Shown here in pieces: positions 28,304 through 35,157 of a stretch of DNA of 64,000 nt. The notes under the pieces were generated by a model. That model was not told the origin of the DNA and did no database searches. It was given only the letters and a program-made list of their open reading frames with translations. Each line of letters opens with the position of its first letter. Within the stretch, counting starts at the first letter, position 1. The translations under genes were made by a program, and so were the position numbers. This DNA is from Neisseria zoodegmatis (GTDB taxonomy: Bacteria > Pseudomonadota > Gammaproteobacteria > Burkholderiales > Neisseriaceae), in contig NZ_LT906434.1 in the NCBI RefSeq assembly GCF_900187305.1, positions 1,798,001-1,862,000 on the forward strand, given 5' to 3'.

Positions 28304-28756
28304 ATGAAACCCGAATGGATAAGCCTGATATTGTCAATTTTTGCAGTGATGTTTACCTATGTAGGCTACCGCCACCAAGTCAAACCAAGCATTAAAATAA
28401 TTGCCGTAATCAGTGGAAATGATGCCGATACGGTTGTTATTGAGCTGAAAAGGCTTAAACACGGCTATCATTTTTACAGGGCAGAAACCATCAGCCCCGA
28501 GACATGTCTGATTTATGATTACGGTGAGGGAAACTATACACCACATATACCATTACACCTGATTCATAGCCGAATGCTGGAATTGAATTACTGGATAAAT
28601 CCCGAATCTGACAGGTCAGGAGCATGTCGTTTCTGGTTTACTGTTTCCAAAAACGACAAAGGCCGAAGCCTCAGATTGTGCTTCAAAAACGCATTATTCC
28701 CGTATAAATCAAGCAGTGTGATACCTATTGGCAGCGAGGGCTTGACTGTCATTTGA
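28304..28756 (+). CDS. Membrane-anchored hypothetical protein
   Basis: A 150-residue protein with one N-terminal membrane helix (MKPEWISLILSIFAVMFTYV) and a globular C-terminal part likely in the cytoplasm. ATG 28304 has AGGAA at the right distance; another ATG six bases earlier is too close. It is the only rightward gene in this part and converges with the next by 8 bases. No family recognised. Confidence 0.55.
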   Translation: MKPEWISLILSIFAVMFTYVGYRHQVKPSIKIIAVISGNDADTVVIELKRLKHGYHFYRAETISPETCLIYDYGEGNYTPHIPLHLIHSRMLELNYWINPESDRSGACRFWFTVSKNDKGRSLRLCFKNALFPYKSSSVIPIGSEGLTVI

Positions 28757-29069
28757 GTTCACGCCAATAAATGAAATTATCTGCGCAATGGTAGGCTGTT
28801 TTCCCATATTCACCGTTAATCGGCGTACCACCCCATTGTTCAACAATCTTGCAACGATGCCGTGTTACAAAGCTCTCCCACTCTTTCTGCTCCCTCCAAT
28901 CCTCCACAAAAGAGAGCAGAGCAAGAGTAACCGCCCAATACAGCACGCAGGCAGTCAAATGCTGTTCGCCGGAAAGCCTCCAACGGATAAGGAAAAGTAA
29001 CCAAGCAAACCCTATACCGGCTGCCAACCATGAACTATAATAGGCGTAATTATAAAAGCTATTGCCCAT
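28749..29069 (-). CDS. Hypothetical membrane protein, 106 residues
   Basis: Two membrane helices (about residues 11-30 and 39-56) and a hydrophilic C-terminus with two Cys. GGAAGGG precedes the ATG, which overlaps the upstream gene by 11 bases. Third gene of the leftward operon that follows the boxA leader. Unknown function. Confidence 0.55.
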   Translation of the reverse strand: MGNSFYNYAYYSSWLAAGIGFAWLLFLIRWRLSGEQHLTACVLYWAVTLALLSFVEDWREQKEWESFVTRHRCKIVEQWGGTPINGEYGKTAYHCADNFIYWRELK

Positions 29070-29421
29070 TTCGCCCTTCCAAAAAATACCTAACCATCCG
29101 CCGCTTCATTTCCGCAAACTCTTCCGTTCCACGCTCCTCGCCGATGAATTCGATGAAGTCATCAAACGGCATTCCGTCTACTTCTAAAATCAGGCCGTCT
29201 GAAAGTTTTAATTCACCAATAACCCACAACGAATGACGGCCATTAGAAGAAAACGGATCACCTCCGTATTTTCGCGCTTCTTTTTTGACAAAAGCCCAAT
29301 CATCGGCAATTTTGCTATCCGTCCAGCCCATTTTTTTTAAAATATAATATTCGGCCAACTCAAGCGTATCGAATAAACCATAACGGTTCCCGTCGTAAGA
29401 CACAAAATACTTGGTTTCCAT
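29059..29421 (-). CDS. Hypothetical protein, 120 residues
   Basis: A soluble, acidic protein starting METKYFVSYDGNRYGLF, with TTAGGAG before the ATG. No motif recognised. An AG-DUS lies inside it at 29192-29203. It is the second gene after the boxA leader, in the leading region for transfer. Confidence 0.55.
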   Translation of the reverse strand: METKYFVSYDGNRYGLFDTLELAEYYILKKMGWTDSKIADDWAFVKKEARKYGGDPFSSNGRHSLWVIGELKLSDGLILEVDGMPFDDFIEFIGEERGTEEFAEMKRRMVRYFLEGRNGQ

Positions 29422-29429
29422 GTTTACTC

Positions 29430-29648
29430 CTAAAACGAACGTTTCCGATATAAGTATCGTTTGGCAGGCGATAGTCGAGCCACAATATCAATCGGCGTAA
29501 ATTCCAGTTCCACCAGCCCTTTACGACTTGCTGCTATCAAGCAGCGGCGTTTCTGACGGTCTTTCGGGTCTTCACGATTGGCAGAAACAAATTTCCTGTA
29601 TGACAGAACACGCAACAACTTGTATTCGTCCCATTTCCGTTGCCACAT
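29430..29648 (-). CDS. Hypothetical basic protein, about 72 residues
   Basis: Starts MWQRKWDEYKLLRVLSYRKF. AAGGAG is followed by TTG-ATG-ATG; the last ATG (29648) has the best spacing. The protein is rich in Arg and Lys, so it may bind nucleic acid. It is the first gene after the long structured leader. Family unknown. Confidence 0.5.
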   Translation of the reverse strand: MWQRKWDEYKLLRVLSYRKFVSANREDPKDRQKRRCLIAASRKGLVELEFTPIDIVARLSPAKRYLYRKRSF

Positions 29649-29828
29649 CATCAACTCCTTTTAAAAAAGCTCCTACACAGAAGCCTGCTCAACCGAACAG
29701 GCTTGAATGTATGAACAGTATTTAGGCTGTCATTATTTCAACCCAAGTAAACTGCTTATAACAGAAACTATTTTGGAAGCCCGCCCTTGTGCAGGCTTCC
29801 TTAAATCTATCCGCAGGCTATACCGAAA

Positions 29829-29915
29829 GCGGCAGGGAAACTGCGTTGGGGCTTGTCCTTAGATTAACCCCTTCATCGGGGATACGCCCCGATTGAAATT
29901 ACGTTCAACTGCCGC
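29829..29915 (-). ncRNA. Candidate three-way-junction RNA in a long leader
   Basis: In the roughly 420-nt untranslated leader (about 30066 to 29649), GCGGCAG and CTGCCGC close an outer stem (29829-29835 with 29909-29915). It encloses ATCGGGG/CCCCGAT (29875-29881 with 29887-29893) and a GGGG-CTT/AACCCC stem. Another hairpin GGAAGCC/GGCTTCC lies at 29775-29800. The whole 29.65-30.07 kb stretch lacks open frames. It may be a regulatory leader; no known class is recognised. Confidence 0.45.
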
Positions 29916-30048
29916 CTGTTCACGGACGCTACTGCGCTACCCGTATGCACGGCATTTTTTAATTTGGCAGGTTGAATGCTGCCCGCAACCATTGATACGA
30001 CTTCGCCAAAACAGATGAAGGCTTTGGACGGCTGCTGCGCTGGTCGGA

Positions 30049-30060
30049 TTGTTAAAGAGC
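30049..30060 (-). promoter_or_regulatory. BoxA-type antitermination element
   Basis: On the reverse strand GCTCTTTAACAA is identical to the core of the rrn boxA that recruits NusB/NusE. It lies about 6 bases after the predicted transcription start and ahead of the structured leader. Confidence 0.65.
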
Positions 30061-30072
30061 TTTGATAGATGT

Positions 30073-30101
30073 AGTATATTTCAAATACACAAATATGTCT
30101 A
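30073..30101 (-). promoter_or_regulatory. Strong leftward promoter
   Basis: TAGACA (30101-30096), 17-base spacer, TATACT (30078-30073) on the reverse strand. Two TTGTAGA copies 11 bases apart lie just upstream and could be activator or repressor sites. Confidence 0.7.
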
Positions 30102-30166
30102 CAAATAATCTACAAAACACTATCAAAACAACTTACTCCTTTGAATAATAAAGAAATTATCAACAA

Positions 30167-30202
30167 AAAACCTGACAACAGATATATCTGTTGTCAGGTT
30201 TT
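30167..30202. terminator. Perfect 36-bp palindrome
   Basis: AAAACCTGACAACAGATA and its exact inverse meet at 30184/30185, with T runs on both strands. It ends the repressor gene leftward and anything coming from the other side. Confidence 0.85.
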
Positions 30203-30221
30203 CCGCTTATTTTAAACTATA

Positions 30222-30818
30222 TTAAGTAAAGCTACGTTGAAGTTGGATTACTGCACCAATAATAATCATATCATCGGGCATGGATTCGGGTTCGCTGGAA
30301 TTGTACTTTAGCCAATATTGATTTTTCAGGTCAACAAATAAACGTGCCACCACTCCACGACCAGCGGCGGAAAGTACAAGAATGAAATATCCATGTTTTT
30401 CATTGATATTTGGATCAATGGTTAGTAGGTCATTTTTAAATATGCCCTCATCACGCAAATCATCATTAGAGACACGAACTAAAAATGGTTTTAGAAAGTT
30501 TTTCTGAGAAACATCCTCTAAGTTAATAACTTGTCTGCTACTCTCAGCAACATGGTTAAGCGAAACGTCCCCAAAGTTATTTCCGCCTACCTGTATATGA
30601 GTTGCGTTATTATTTATAATTTGGTTTTGATAAGGCAATGGATAATTACACACTTCTGAAATTTTCAGCATAACGTCAAAAGTAGGTTTATTTCTCCCTT
30701 TTTCAATTGCAGAAATACTTCCCTTACCTGAAAAACCAACTGCTTCGGCCAACTCTTCCTGTGTCAGATTTGCTTGTCGTCTAGCGTTTGTTGTCCATTT
30801 AGCCAAATCGTAATGCAT
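30222..30818 (-). CDS. Phage-type repressor with inactive S24-like domain
   Basis: A 198-residue CI-like repressor. Residues 7-60 are a Cro/C1 HTH (TQEELAEAVGFSGKGSISAIEKGRN). The C-terminal part has the LexA/CI fold, but where active proteins have G-D-S-M it has N-D-D-L (Asp120 for Ser), and the catalytic Lys of the 'VKRL' strand is Ala158. It should dimerise but not cleave itself. It is divergent from a Cro-like gene with an operator between. Relief would need another route, such as the AntA-type antirepressor at 49.4-50.2 kb. Confidence 0.82.
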   Translation of the reverse strand: MHYDLAKWTTNARRQANLTQEELAEAVGFSGKGSISAIEKGRNKPTFDVMLKISEVCNYPLPYQNQIINNNATHIQVGGNNFGDVSLNHVAESSRQVINLEDVSQKNFLKPFLVRVSNDDLRDEGIFKNDLLTIDPNINEKHGYFILVLSAAGRGVVARLFVDLKNQYWLKYNSSEPESMPDDMIIIGAVIQLQRSFT

Positions 30819-30881
30819 AGAAGAAAAATCCTAAATTATTCAATTCTATACATGAGTTTTAGCATTGTCGTACCTGTTTTA

Positions 30882-30926
30882 TTGACTAATTTGTACATTT
30901 AAAATACACTATAACTTTTAAATGTA
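30882..30926 (+). promoter_or_regulatory. Promoter and operator of the Cro/replication operon
   Basis: TTGACT (30882-30887), 17-base spacer, TACACT (30905-30910). Two arms TACATTTAAAA (30894-30904) and TTTTAAATGTA (30916-30926) form a perfect 11-bp inverted repeat, centres two helical turns apart, flanking the -10 box. A repressor dimer bound here would block the promoter. Confidence 0.75.
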
Positions 30927-30936
30927 GAGAATTAAA

Positions 30937-31137
30937 ATGCAAAATGCAATTCTATGTGCAGTACATTTCATTGGTAGCCAAGCTGCGCTAGCGCGAAAGT
31001 TGGGGGTACAACGATCAACAGTTAATAGTTGGGTAAAGGGTAGAAACAAAATACCTCCAGATGTTGCTGTCAGAATAGAAAAGTTAACTGATGGTGCTAT
31101 CAGAAGACAAGACTTACGTCCTGACTTGTATACTTAA
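30937..31137 (+). CDS. Cro/YdaS-like HTH protein
   Basis: A 66-residue helix-turn-helix protein: GSQAALARKLGVQRSTVNSWVKGRNKIPPDVAVRIEKLTDG, the YdaS/Cro pattern. AGAGA lies before ATG 30937. Its position opposite a CI-like repressor suggests the second half of a phage-type switch. It precedes the replication-like gene by 5 bases, same strand. Confidence 0.82.
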   Translation: MQNAILCAVHFIGSQAALARKLGVQRSTVNSWVKGRNKIPPDVAVRIEKLTDGAIRRQDLRPDLYT

Positions 31138-31142
31138 AAGCA

Positions 31143-31937
31143 ATGCACGTCCACACCCTAACCGCCACTCTAAACCGTGAATTCGCTGCCGTTTACCAAG
31201 AATTTGCGGAATTGTGTCGTGGCAATCTGCCCGCCGCCTCGCTGCTGTCCAAACTGCTATATTGGACAGGCGTGGCCGAATCTACGCCTGAAAAATGCGG
31301 TTGGATTTACAAATCCGCTGCCGATTTACGGCGTGAATTAGGATTAACACGACGCGGTTACGAGAAAGCGCGCAAGCTGTTGGTAGGTGAATTAGGCGTT
31401 ATGCAGTACCGCAGGGGTGGTGTTCACGGCGTAATGCACTGGCGTATAGAACTGCCTGAGCTACTGAAACAGGTTTATGAAAAAGTCAAAAAACAACCTG
31501 TTCCTCAAAACCTACCCCAACGTCAACGCGATAAAGACGGCTGGTGGCTTGAAGAATACATTCCGGCGGATTTGTGGAATACGTTTTTAATCATGAGAGA
31601 AGCAGAAGGCAAACCCGCATCTGCCAAATACAAGGCCAAGCTGTTTCAGCAACTGAAAGTTTTACGGAAAAAAGGAGCAGACTTAAGTATCGTTATACAG
31701 GCATCTATCAACAATAAATCAGGCTTCTTTACCATTCCAACCGAACACTGGCAGGAAATCAACGCAAAGAAAACGCAACAAGAACAGGCAGAGAAAACGC
31801 GAAAAGAATTTCAAGCCTATCTGAAAGCCAAGGAACAGGAAGAAGAGGCGAAACGCTCTTCGACTGACCCTCCTGACAAGGCATATGGCCAAAGTATGTT
31901 GGACAAACTGAAAAATCAGCTCAAAAAGCAAAAATAA
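31143..31937 (+). CDS. Replication-initiation / helicase-loader-like protein
   Basis: A 264-residue protein. The N-terminal half resembles the winged-helix of phage replisome organisers (LLSKLLYWTG...KSAADLRRELGLTRRGYEKARKLL). The C-terminal block WNTFLIMREAEGKPASAKYK...INNKSGFFTIP has the spaced W-R-T-L-G-S pattern of DnaT/phage replication proteins, then a charged coiled tail. It is coupled to the Cro-like gene. It may start replication of the excised circle; direct evidence is lacking. Confidence 0.55.
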   Translation: MHVHTLTATLNREFAAVYQEFAELCRGNLPAASLLSKLLYWTGVAESTPEKCGWIYKSAADLRRELGLTRRGYEKARKLLVGELGVMQYRRGGVHGVMHWRIELPELLKQVYEKVKKQPVPQNLPQRQRDKDGWWLEEYIPADLWNTFLIMREAEGKPASAKYKAKLFQQLKVLRKKGADLSIVIQASINNKSGFFTIPTEHWQEINAKKTQQEQAEKTRKEFQAYLKAKEQEEEAKRSSTDPPDKAYGQSMLDKLKNQLKKQK

Positions 31938-31956
31938 CCGGATTGCACGACACAGA

Positions 31957-31989
31957 CACGATGTGAGAGACCATCGTGCTTTTTTTTTG
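31957..31989 (+). terminator. Terminator of the Cro-replication operon
   Basis: CACGATG (31957-31963) and CATCGTG (31972-31978) followed by ten T. Confidence 0.9.
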
Positions 31990-32449
31990 CCTTTAAATTT
32001 AAAAAAACTTTAAAAAACCGACAGGCCATTTGTAATGGCTATTATCGCAGGGTAAATCTGAAATCGGCCGCATTTTTCAAGCCGACCCCGCCGCCGATAA
32101 CGTTGATTTTCAGAAAAACAGGTTGTTTTGCTCTTTATCAGGCATAAAAAATAATCCTTTAAAAACATATCTTTGTACATTTCGGACAAAGTACACTGTA
32201 CAAAACGGGCAAAGTTCTTTGCTCAAAAGGGGCAGACACTATACAAAAAATACTTCAAAGAATACGTCATACAGTTCATGGGGCAATCCAGCCCCGACTG
32301 GCCGTCTGCGTTTCTTTTTCCCGAAGGTAATACGGTGGCTGACTTGAGTAAAAAATAAGCAGACTGTTTTCCAAAAGGAAAATATCCGCTTATGGAGAAA
32401 AACAACCGCTTTATCCACAAAAAAAGGGGATAAGGGAGAGATTGGCCGA
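31990..32449. other. Non-coding stretch with inverted repeat
   Basis: No trusted gene. TTTGTACA (32172-32179) and TGTACAAA (32197-32204) form an inverted repeat with 17-base spacer. Two overlapping short frames here have no good ribosome site. The interval could hold origin or regulatory sites for the neighbouring replication-like gene. Confidence 0.4.
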
Positions 32450-32857
32450 TTAAGTCAAATCTTTAACGTCAATATCATCTGGCTGTTGAAATTTTCTTTT
32501 GCCTACACGAACATTATGCAGCCGCCCAATACGTTCTGCTTCCTGTTCATCGATTTTAATTTGAGTAACCGGAATACCGGCCTGCCCGTCATCTGCCGAA
32601 TGCGGTTGAACAGAAGCAGGAACCGGCCGTGGCTTGGAATTTTCCGCTTGCTTCTTGCATGAACGAATATAGCGGTTTAACCATTGCTGGCTGACCTTAA
32701 CCCCTTTCATTTCTTCCAAGAACCGGACAATGATTTTGTCCGAATAACCTTGCTCTTTCAGTTCTAGAATTTCTGCCTGATACGGCTCTAGCACAGATGT
32801 TTTTTTCTGCTTGTCTGCCAACTGATGCTTGGCCAAGAAAATTTCAATATCGTTCAT
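32450..32857 (-). CDS. traK: TraK-like oriT-binding protein
   Basis: A 135-residue protein; RP4 TraK has about the same length. The N-terminal half has a helix block 'EILELKEQGYSDKIIVRFLEE' then 'SQQWLNRYIRSCKKQ', which matches the TraK layout of a helix pair ending in a basic ...RYI segment. The C-terminus is polar. ATG 32857 has TTGGAAC upstream. It borders the AT-rich, repeat-bearing tract and the predicted nic site, as TraK does in IncP plasmids. Confidence 0.68.
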   Translation of the reverse strand: MNDIEIFLAKHQLADKQKKTSVLEPYQAEILELKEQGYSDKIIVRFLEEMKGVKVSQQWLNRYIRSCKKQAENSKPRPVPASVQPHSADDGQAGIPVTQIKIDEQEAERIGRLHNVRVGKRKFQQPDDIDVKDLT

Positions 32858-32916
32858 TATCGTTCCAAGTAACAACCATTAACGCCATGATACAACAACA
32901 TACAATACATATCAAC

Positions 32917-32992
32917 TAATTATAAACTAGTTACAACCATAAATAACAATATTGTGAAACGTTTATAACCGTTTATAAATAATTATAAACTA
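32917..32992. repeat. AT-rich direct repeats beside oriT
   Basis: TAATTATAAACTA occurs at 32917-32929 and 32980-32992. GTTTATAA occurs in tandem at 32961-32968 and 32971-32978. The tract 32880-33130 is strongly AT-rich and has no gene. It lies between the traK-like gene and nic, where RP4 has its bent TraK-binding region. Confidence 0.55.
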
Positions 32993-33200
32993 ATAAATAA
33001 ACTGTCTTTTACAATCATTTGAAACCAATTGACTATCAAATCTACAACTAGATACAATATATTTACAATAGTAAATAGCCATCATACAACCTTAATACAG
33101 TACGATACAATAATCTACCACAGGATATAAACCACACACGATGCGGACTTTCTTTGGAAAACTACGATTTGGAAACATAGGAGAGATAATAACTAAGAAC

Positions 33201-33246
33201 GCAGGATAGGCTTTCGCCGACAAAAAACGCCCTAAACCGTTTTTTG
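33201..33246 (-). promoter_or_regulatory. oriT: Predicted oriT with IncP-type nic site
   Basis: On the reverse strand CCTATCCTG/C (33210-33201) is identical to ten bases around the RP4 nic site. A 9-bp inverted repeat CAAAAAACG (33221-33229) / CGTTTTTTG (33238-33246) lies 10 bases to its 5' side, as the relaxosome-binding repeat does in IncP. The cut would be between positions 33202 and 33201, so the transferred strand leads with traK and the int side, and the mob genes enter last. Confidence 0.7.
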
Positions 33247-33317
33247 GTGTTCTGCCTGTCAGCAGAAACGCCGCAAGCGGCTATTATGGAAATTTCAAAA
33301 GGGAGAAAGCTGTCCAT

Positions 33318-33359
33318 TTGCAGTAACTTCTAAACTTATGTACAATAATCCGTACATAA
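33318..33359 (+). promoter_or_regulatory. yefM-yoeB promoter and operator
   Basis: TTGCAG (33318-33323), 17-base spacer, TACAAT (33341-33346). TTATGTAC (33336-33343) and GTACATAA (33352-33359) form an inverted repeat over the -10 box; the arms carry the TGTAC core known from YefM operators. Confidence 0.75.
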
Positions 33360-33380
33360 TTTGAAAATGGAGAATTCATC

Positions 33381-33635
33381 ATGGATGTAATGAGCTATAC
33401 CGCTTTTCGTGCCGAGCTTGCGGGAACCTTAGACAAGGTTGTAGAAAACCACAAACCCGTTTTGATTACCCGACAAAACGGCAAGCCCGCCGTAGTCATG
33501 AGCTTGGAAGATTTTCATGCGTATGAAGAAACGGCTTATTTGACAGCAAGTCCTAAAAATGCCGAACGGTTAAACCGTGCTGTTGAACAAATCCGTCAAA
33601 ACCAAGCAATCCGCCATGAATTGATTGAATCATGA
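33381..33635 (+). CDS. yefM: YefM/Phd family antitoxin
   Basis: An 84-residue antitoxin that binds DNA through its N-terminal Phd domain (MDVMSYTAFRAELAGTLDKV) and neutralises the toxin with its helical C-terminus. The block KPVLITRQNGKPAVVMSLEDF is the family hallmark. GGAG is 8 bases before the ATG. It overlaps yoeB by 4 bases (ATGA), so the two are coupled and autoregulated. Confidence 0.92.
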   Translation: MDVMSYTAFRAELAGTLDKVVENHKPVLITRQNGKPAVVMSLEDFHAYEETAYLTASPKNAERLNRAVEQIRQNQAIRHELIES

Positions 33636-33889
33636 TCTTGGCTTGGGCAGATACTGCTTGGGAAGATTATCTCTATTGGCAAGCGGTAGATAAAAAGAAT
33701 TTGAAGCGCATCAATTTGTTAATCAAAGATATTCAGCGTAATCCGTTTACAGGCGTGGGCAATCCTGAGCCGTTAAAACATAACTGGCAGGGTTTTTGGT
33801 CTCGGCGTATTGATCTAGAACATCGGTTGGTTTATCAGATACGCGATGAAATGTTGTTTATTGCTCAATGCCGCTACCATTATTCGTAA
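33632..33889 (+). CDS. yoeB: YoeB/Txe family mRNA interferase toxin
   Basis: An 85-residue ribosome-dependent endoribonuclease. Conserved parts: AWEDYLYWQAVDKKNLKRINLLIKDI, PFTGVGNPEPLKHNWQGFWSRRI (family core with catalytic Glu and Arg region), and the C-terminal CRYHY with catalytic His. Intact. It would stabilise the ICE. It sits between oriT and the relaxase gene and so enters recipients late. Confidence 0.93.
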   Translation: MILAWADTAWEDYLYWQAVDKKNLKRINLLIKDIQRNPFTGVGNPEPLKHNWQGFWSRRIDLEHRLVYQIRDEMLFIAQCRYHYS

Positions 33890-33925
33890 AGGCTGTATGT
33901 AATACGGACACCGTCTGAAAACAAA

Positions 33926-33973
33926 AAAAGCCTGCGGCCGCATCCCAATTCAGGAATGCGGCCGCAGGCTTTT
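33926..33973. terminator. Strong bidirectional terminator
   Basis: AAAAGCCTGCGGCCGCAT (33926-33943) and its exact inverse (33956-33973), 12-base loop, between converging yoeB and the relaxase gene. Confidence 0.88.
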
Positions 33974-33985
33974 CACGGTCGGTAA

Positions 33986-35083
33986 TCAGCGTCCTATTTC
34001 ATCGTTTTGCTGTAGTATGGAAAGGTTTTTGGGCGATTGTTGCTGTTGATGCTGATTTTGCATCAGTATAGTATGCAGTTTGTCGTACTGCTGCTGCATA
34101 CGGGTATCGTAACCTGCATCGGCAAGCTGTTGTGCGAGCTTGGAAATGTCCTTTGCTTCCGTTTTCATTCCTGCTGCATAGAGCTGTCGGGCAAGCGTTT
34201 TATAGCGTTTAAGCAGAGCGGTACGGGTAACTTGGCTTTTGTCCTTATAGAGATTGACAGGACGTTGTCCGGCTTTGACAGCATTACCCAGTGTGTGCAG
34301 TTTGGCAGCAGTAATATGAGAATGCGGACGGTATTGTTCAGGCTGTTTTTTATGTTGTTCGTTCAGCCGTCTGTCAATGGCCAATACGGTACCGTTATGT
34401 GCTTTCGGAGTTTTACCCCTGTGTTGGCGGCGGGTAGCCGCACATTGTATGCCTTCGTCGCGCAGTTTTTCGGCGAATCTGACGCGCCATTCAAACAAAT
34501 CGTTCTTGCGCGGATTGATACGTTGTCCCAAATCATCGCGCATCAATACGCATAAATGGACGTGCGGATGAGGCGGTTCGTTGGGATTGTCTGATTCGTG
34601 ATGCAGACCGAACGCATACTGGTGTCCCTTGAACTGTTCTGCGGCAAATTCGCGGGCGGCATTCAATACAGCCTGTGGTGGTGTACCTGCTGGCATGGAC
34701 AGTACGATATTTAAGGCTTCGCGATGTTTGGTTTCTTCATCGATACCGAATGCGTTCCGCCAAAAATCAAGCTGCTTTTTCACTTCTTTTTTTCCGTTTA
34801 GTTTGTCACCGTTTTGGTTTTCCAATTTCACTTTGCCATTACGCGATACATAATCGAGATGGTTTCGTATGCCTTTCATGCCTTTGGAGTTTTGGCTGTG
34901 CCGTTTGGGGATTTTAACCATTACTTCGGGATGTTTGCGGGCGGCCGCACATAGATTGGCCAGTGCAGTTCCCTGTTTGAGCGGTTTTTTGGCTGAACCG
35001 CCGAACAGGGAATTTTTTCTGCCTTGTACGGCACGAGTATCATATTGCAGAAACCATTTGTCTAAATTGTGATTTGTCGGCAT
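33986..35083 (-). CDS. mobA: MOBP-type relaxase (MobA/MobL-like)
   Basis: Nicks oriT and pilots the transferred strand. The 365-residue protein has motif I around Tyr78 (NHLDYVSRNGK) and the metal-binding triad HPHVH (His172, 174, 176) with nearby HHE (161-163). The C-terminal half is basic without helicase or primase domain. AAAGGAAAA precedes the ATG. It follows mobC on the same strand; the predicted nic site of IncP type fits a MOBP enzyme. Confidence 0.88.
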   Translation of the reverse strand: MPTNHNLDKWFLQYDTRAVQGRKNSLFGGSAKKPLKQGTALANLCAAARKHPEVMVKIPKRHSQNSKGMKGIRNHLDYVSRNGKVKLENQNGDKLNGKKEVKKQLDFWRNAFGIDEETKHREALNIVLSMPAGTPPQAVLNAAREFAAEQFKGHQYAFGLHHESDNPNEPPHPHVHLCVLMRDDLGQRINPRKNDLFEWRVRFAEKLRDEGIQCAATRRQHRGKTPKAHNGTVLAIDRRLNEQHKKQPEQYRPHSHITAAKLHTLGNAVKAGQRPVNLYKDKSQVTRTALLKRYKTLARQLYAAGMKTEAKDISKLAQQLADAGYDTRMQQQYDKLHTILMQNQHQQQQSPKNLSILQQNDEIGR

Positions 35084-35108
35084 GGATTTTCCTTTGTGGA
35101 TAAGAAAA

Positions 35109-35143
35109 AGGCTGCCTGAAACTTTTTCAGTTTCAGGCAGCCT
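35109..35143. terminator. Hairpin of two Simonsiella-type uptake sequences
   Basis: AGGCTGCCTGAA (35109-35120) and TTCAGGCAGCCT (35132-35143) form a stem between mobC and mobA. Both arms are exact copies of the AG-simDUS dialect. Confidence 0.75.
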
Positions 35144-35157
35144 TTTGTTTGTAGTGA

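Noticed and set aside
32123..32358. Two overlapping short rightward frames after the replication-like gene
   Set aside because: No ribosome site, no motif, and they overlap each other; the region holds an inverted repeat and is more likely regulatory.
33121..33127. A second TATCCTG on the reverse strand as nic site
   Set aside because: It lacks the longer CCTATCCTGC match and has no adjacent inverted repeat; kept only as an alternative.
32880..33130. CRISPR array
   Set aside because: The repeats are short (8-13 bp), AT-rich and unevenly spaced, without spacers or cas genes; they fit an oriT accessory region.
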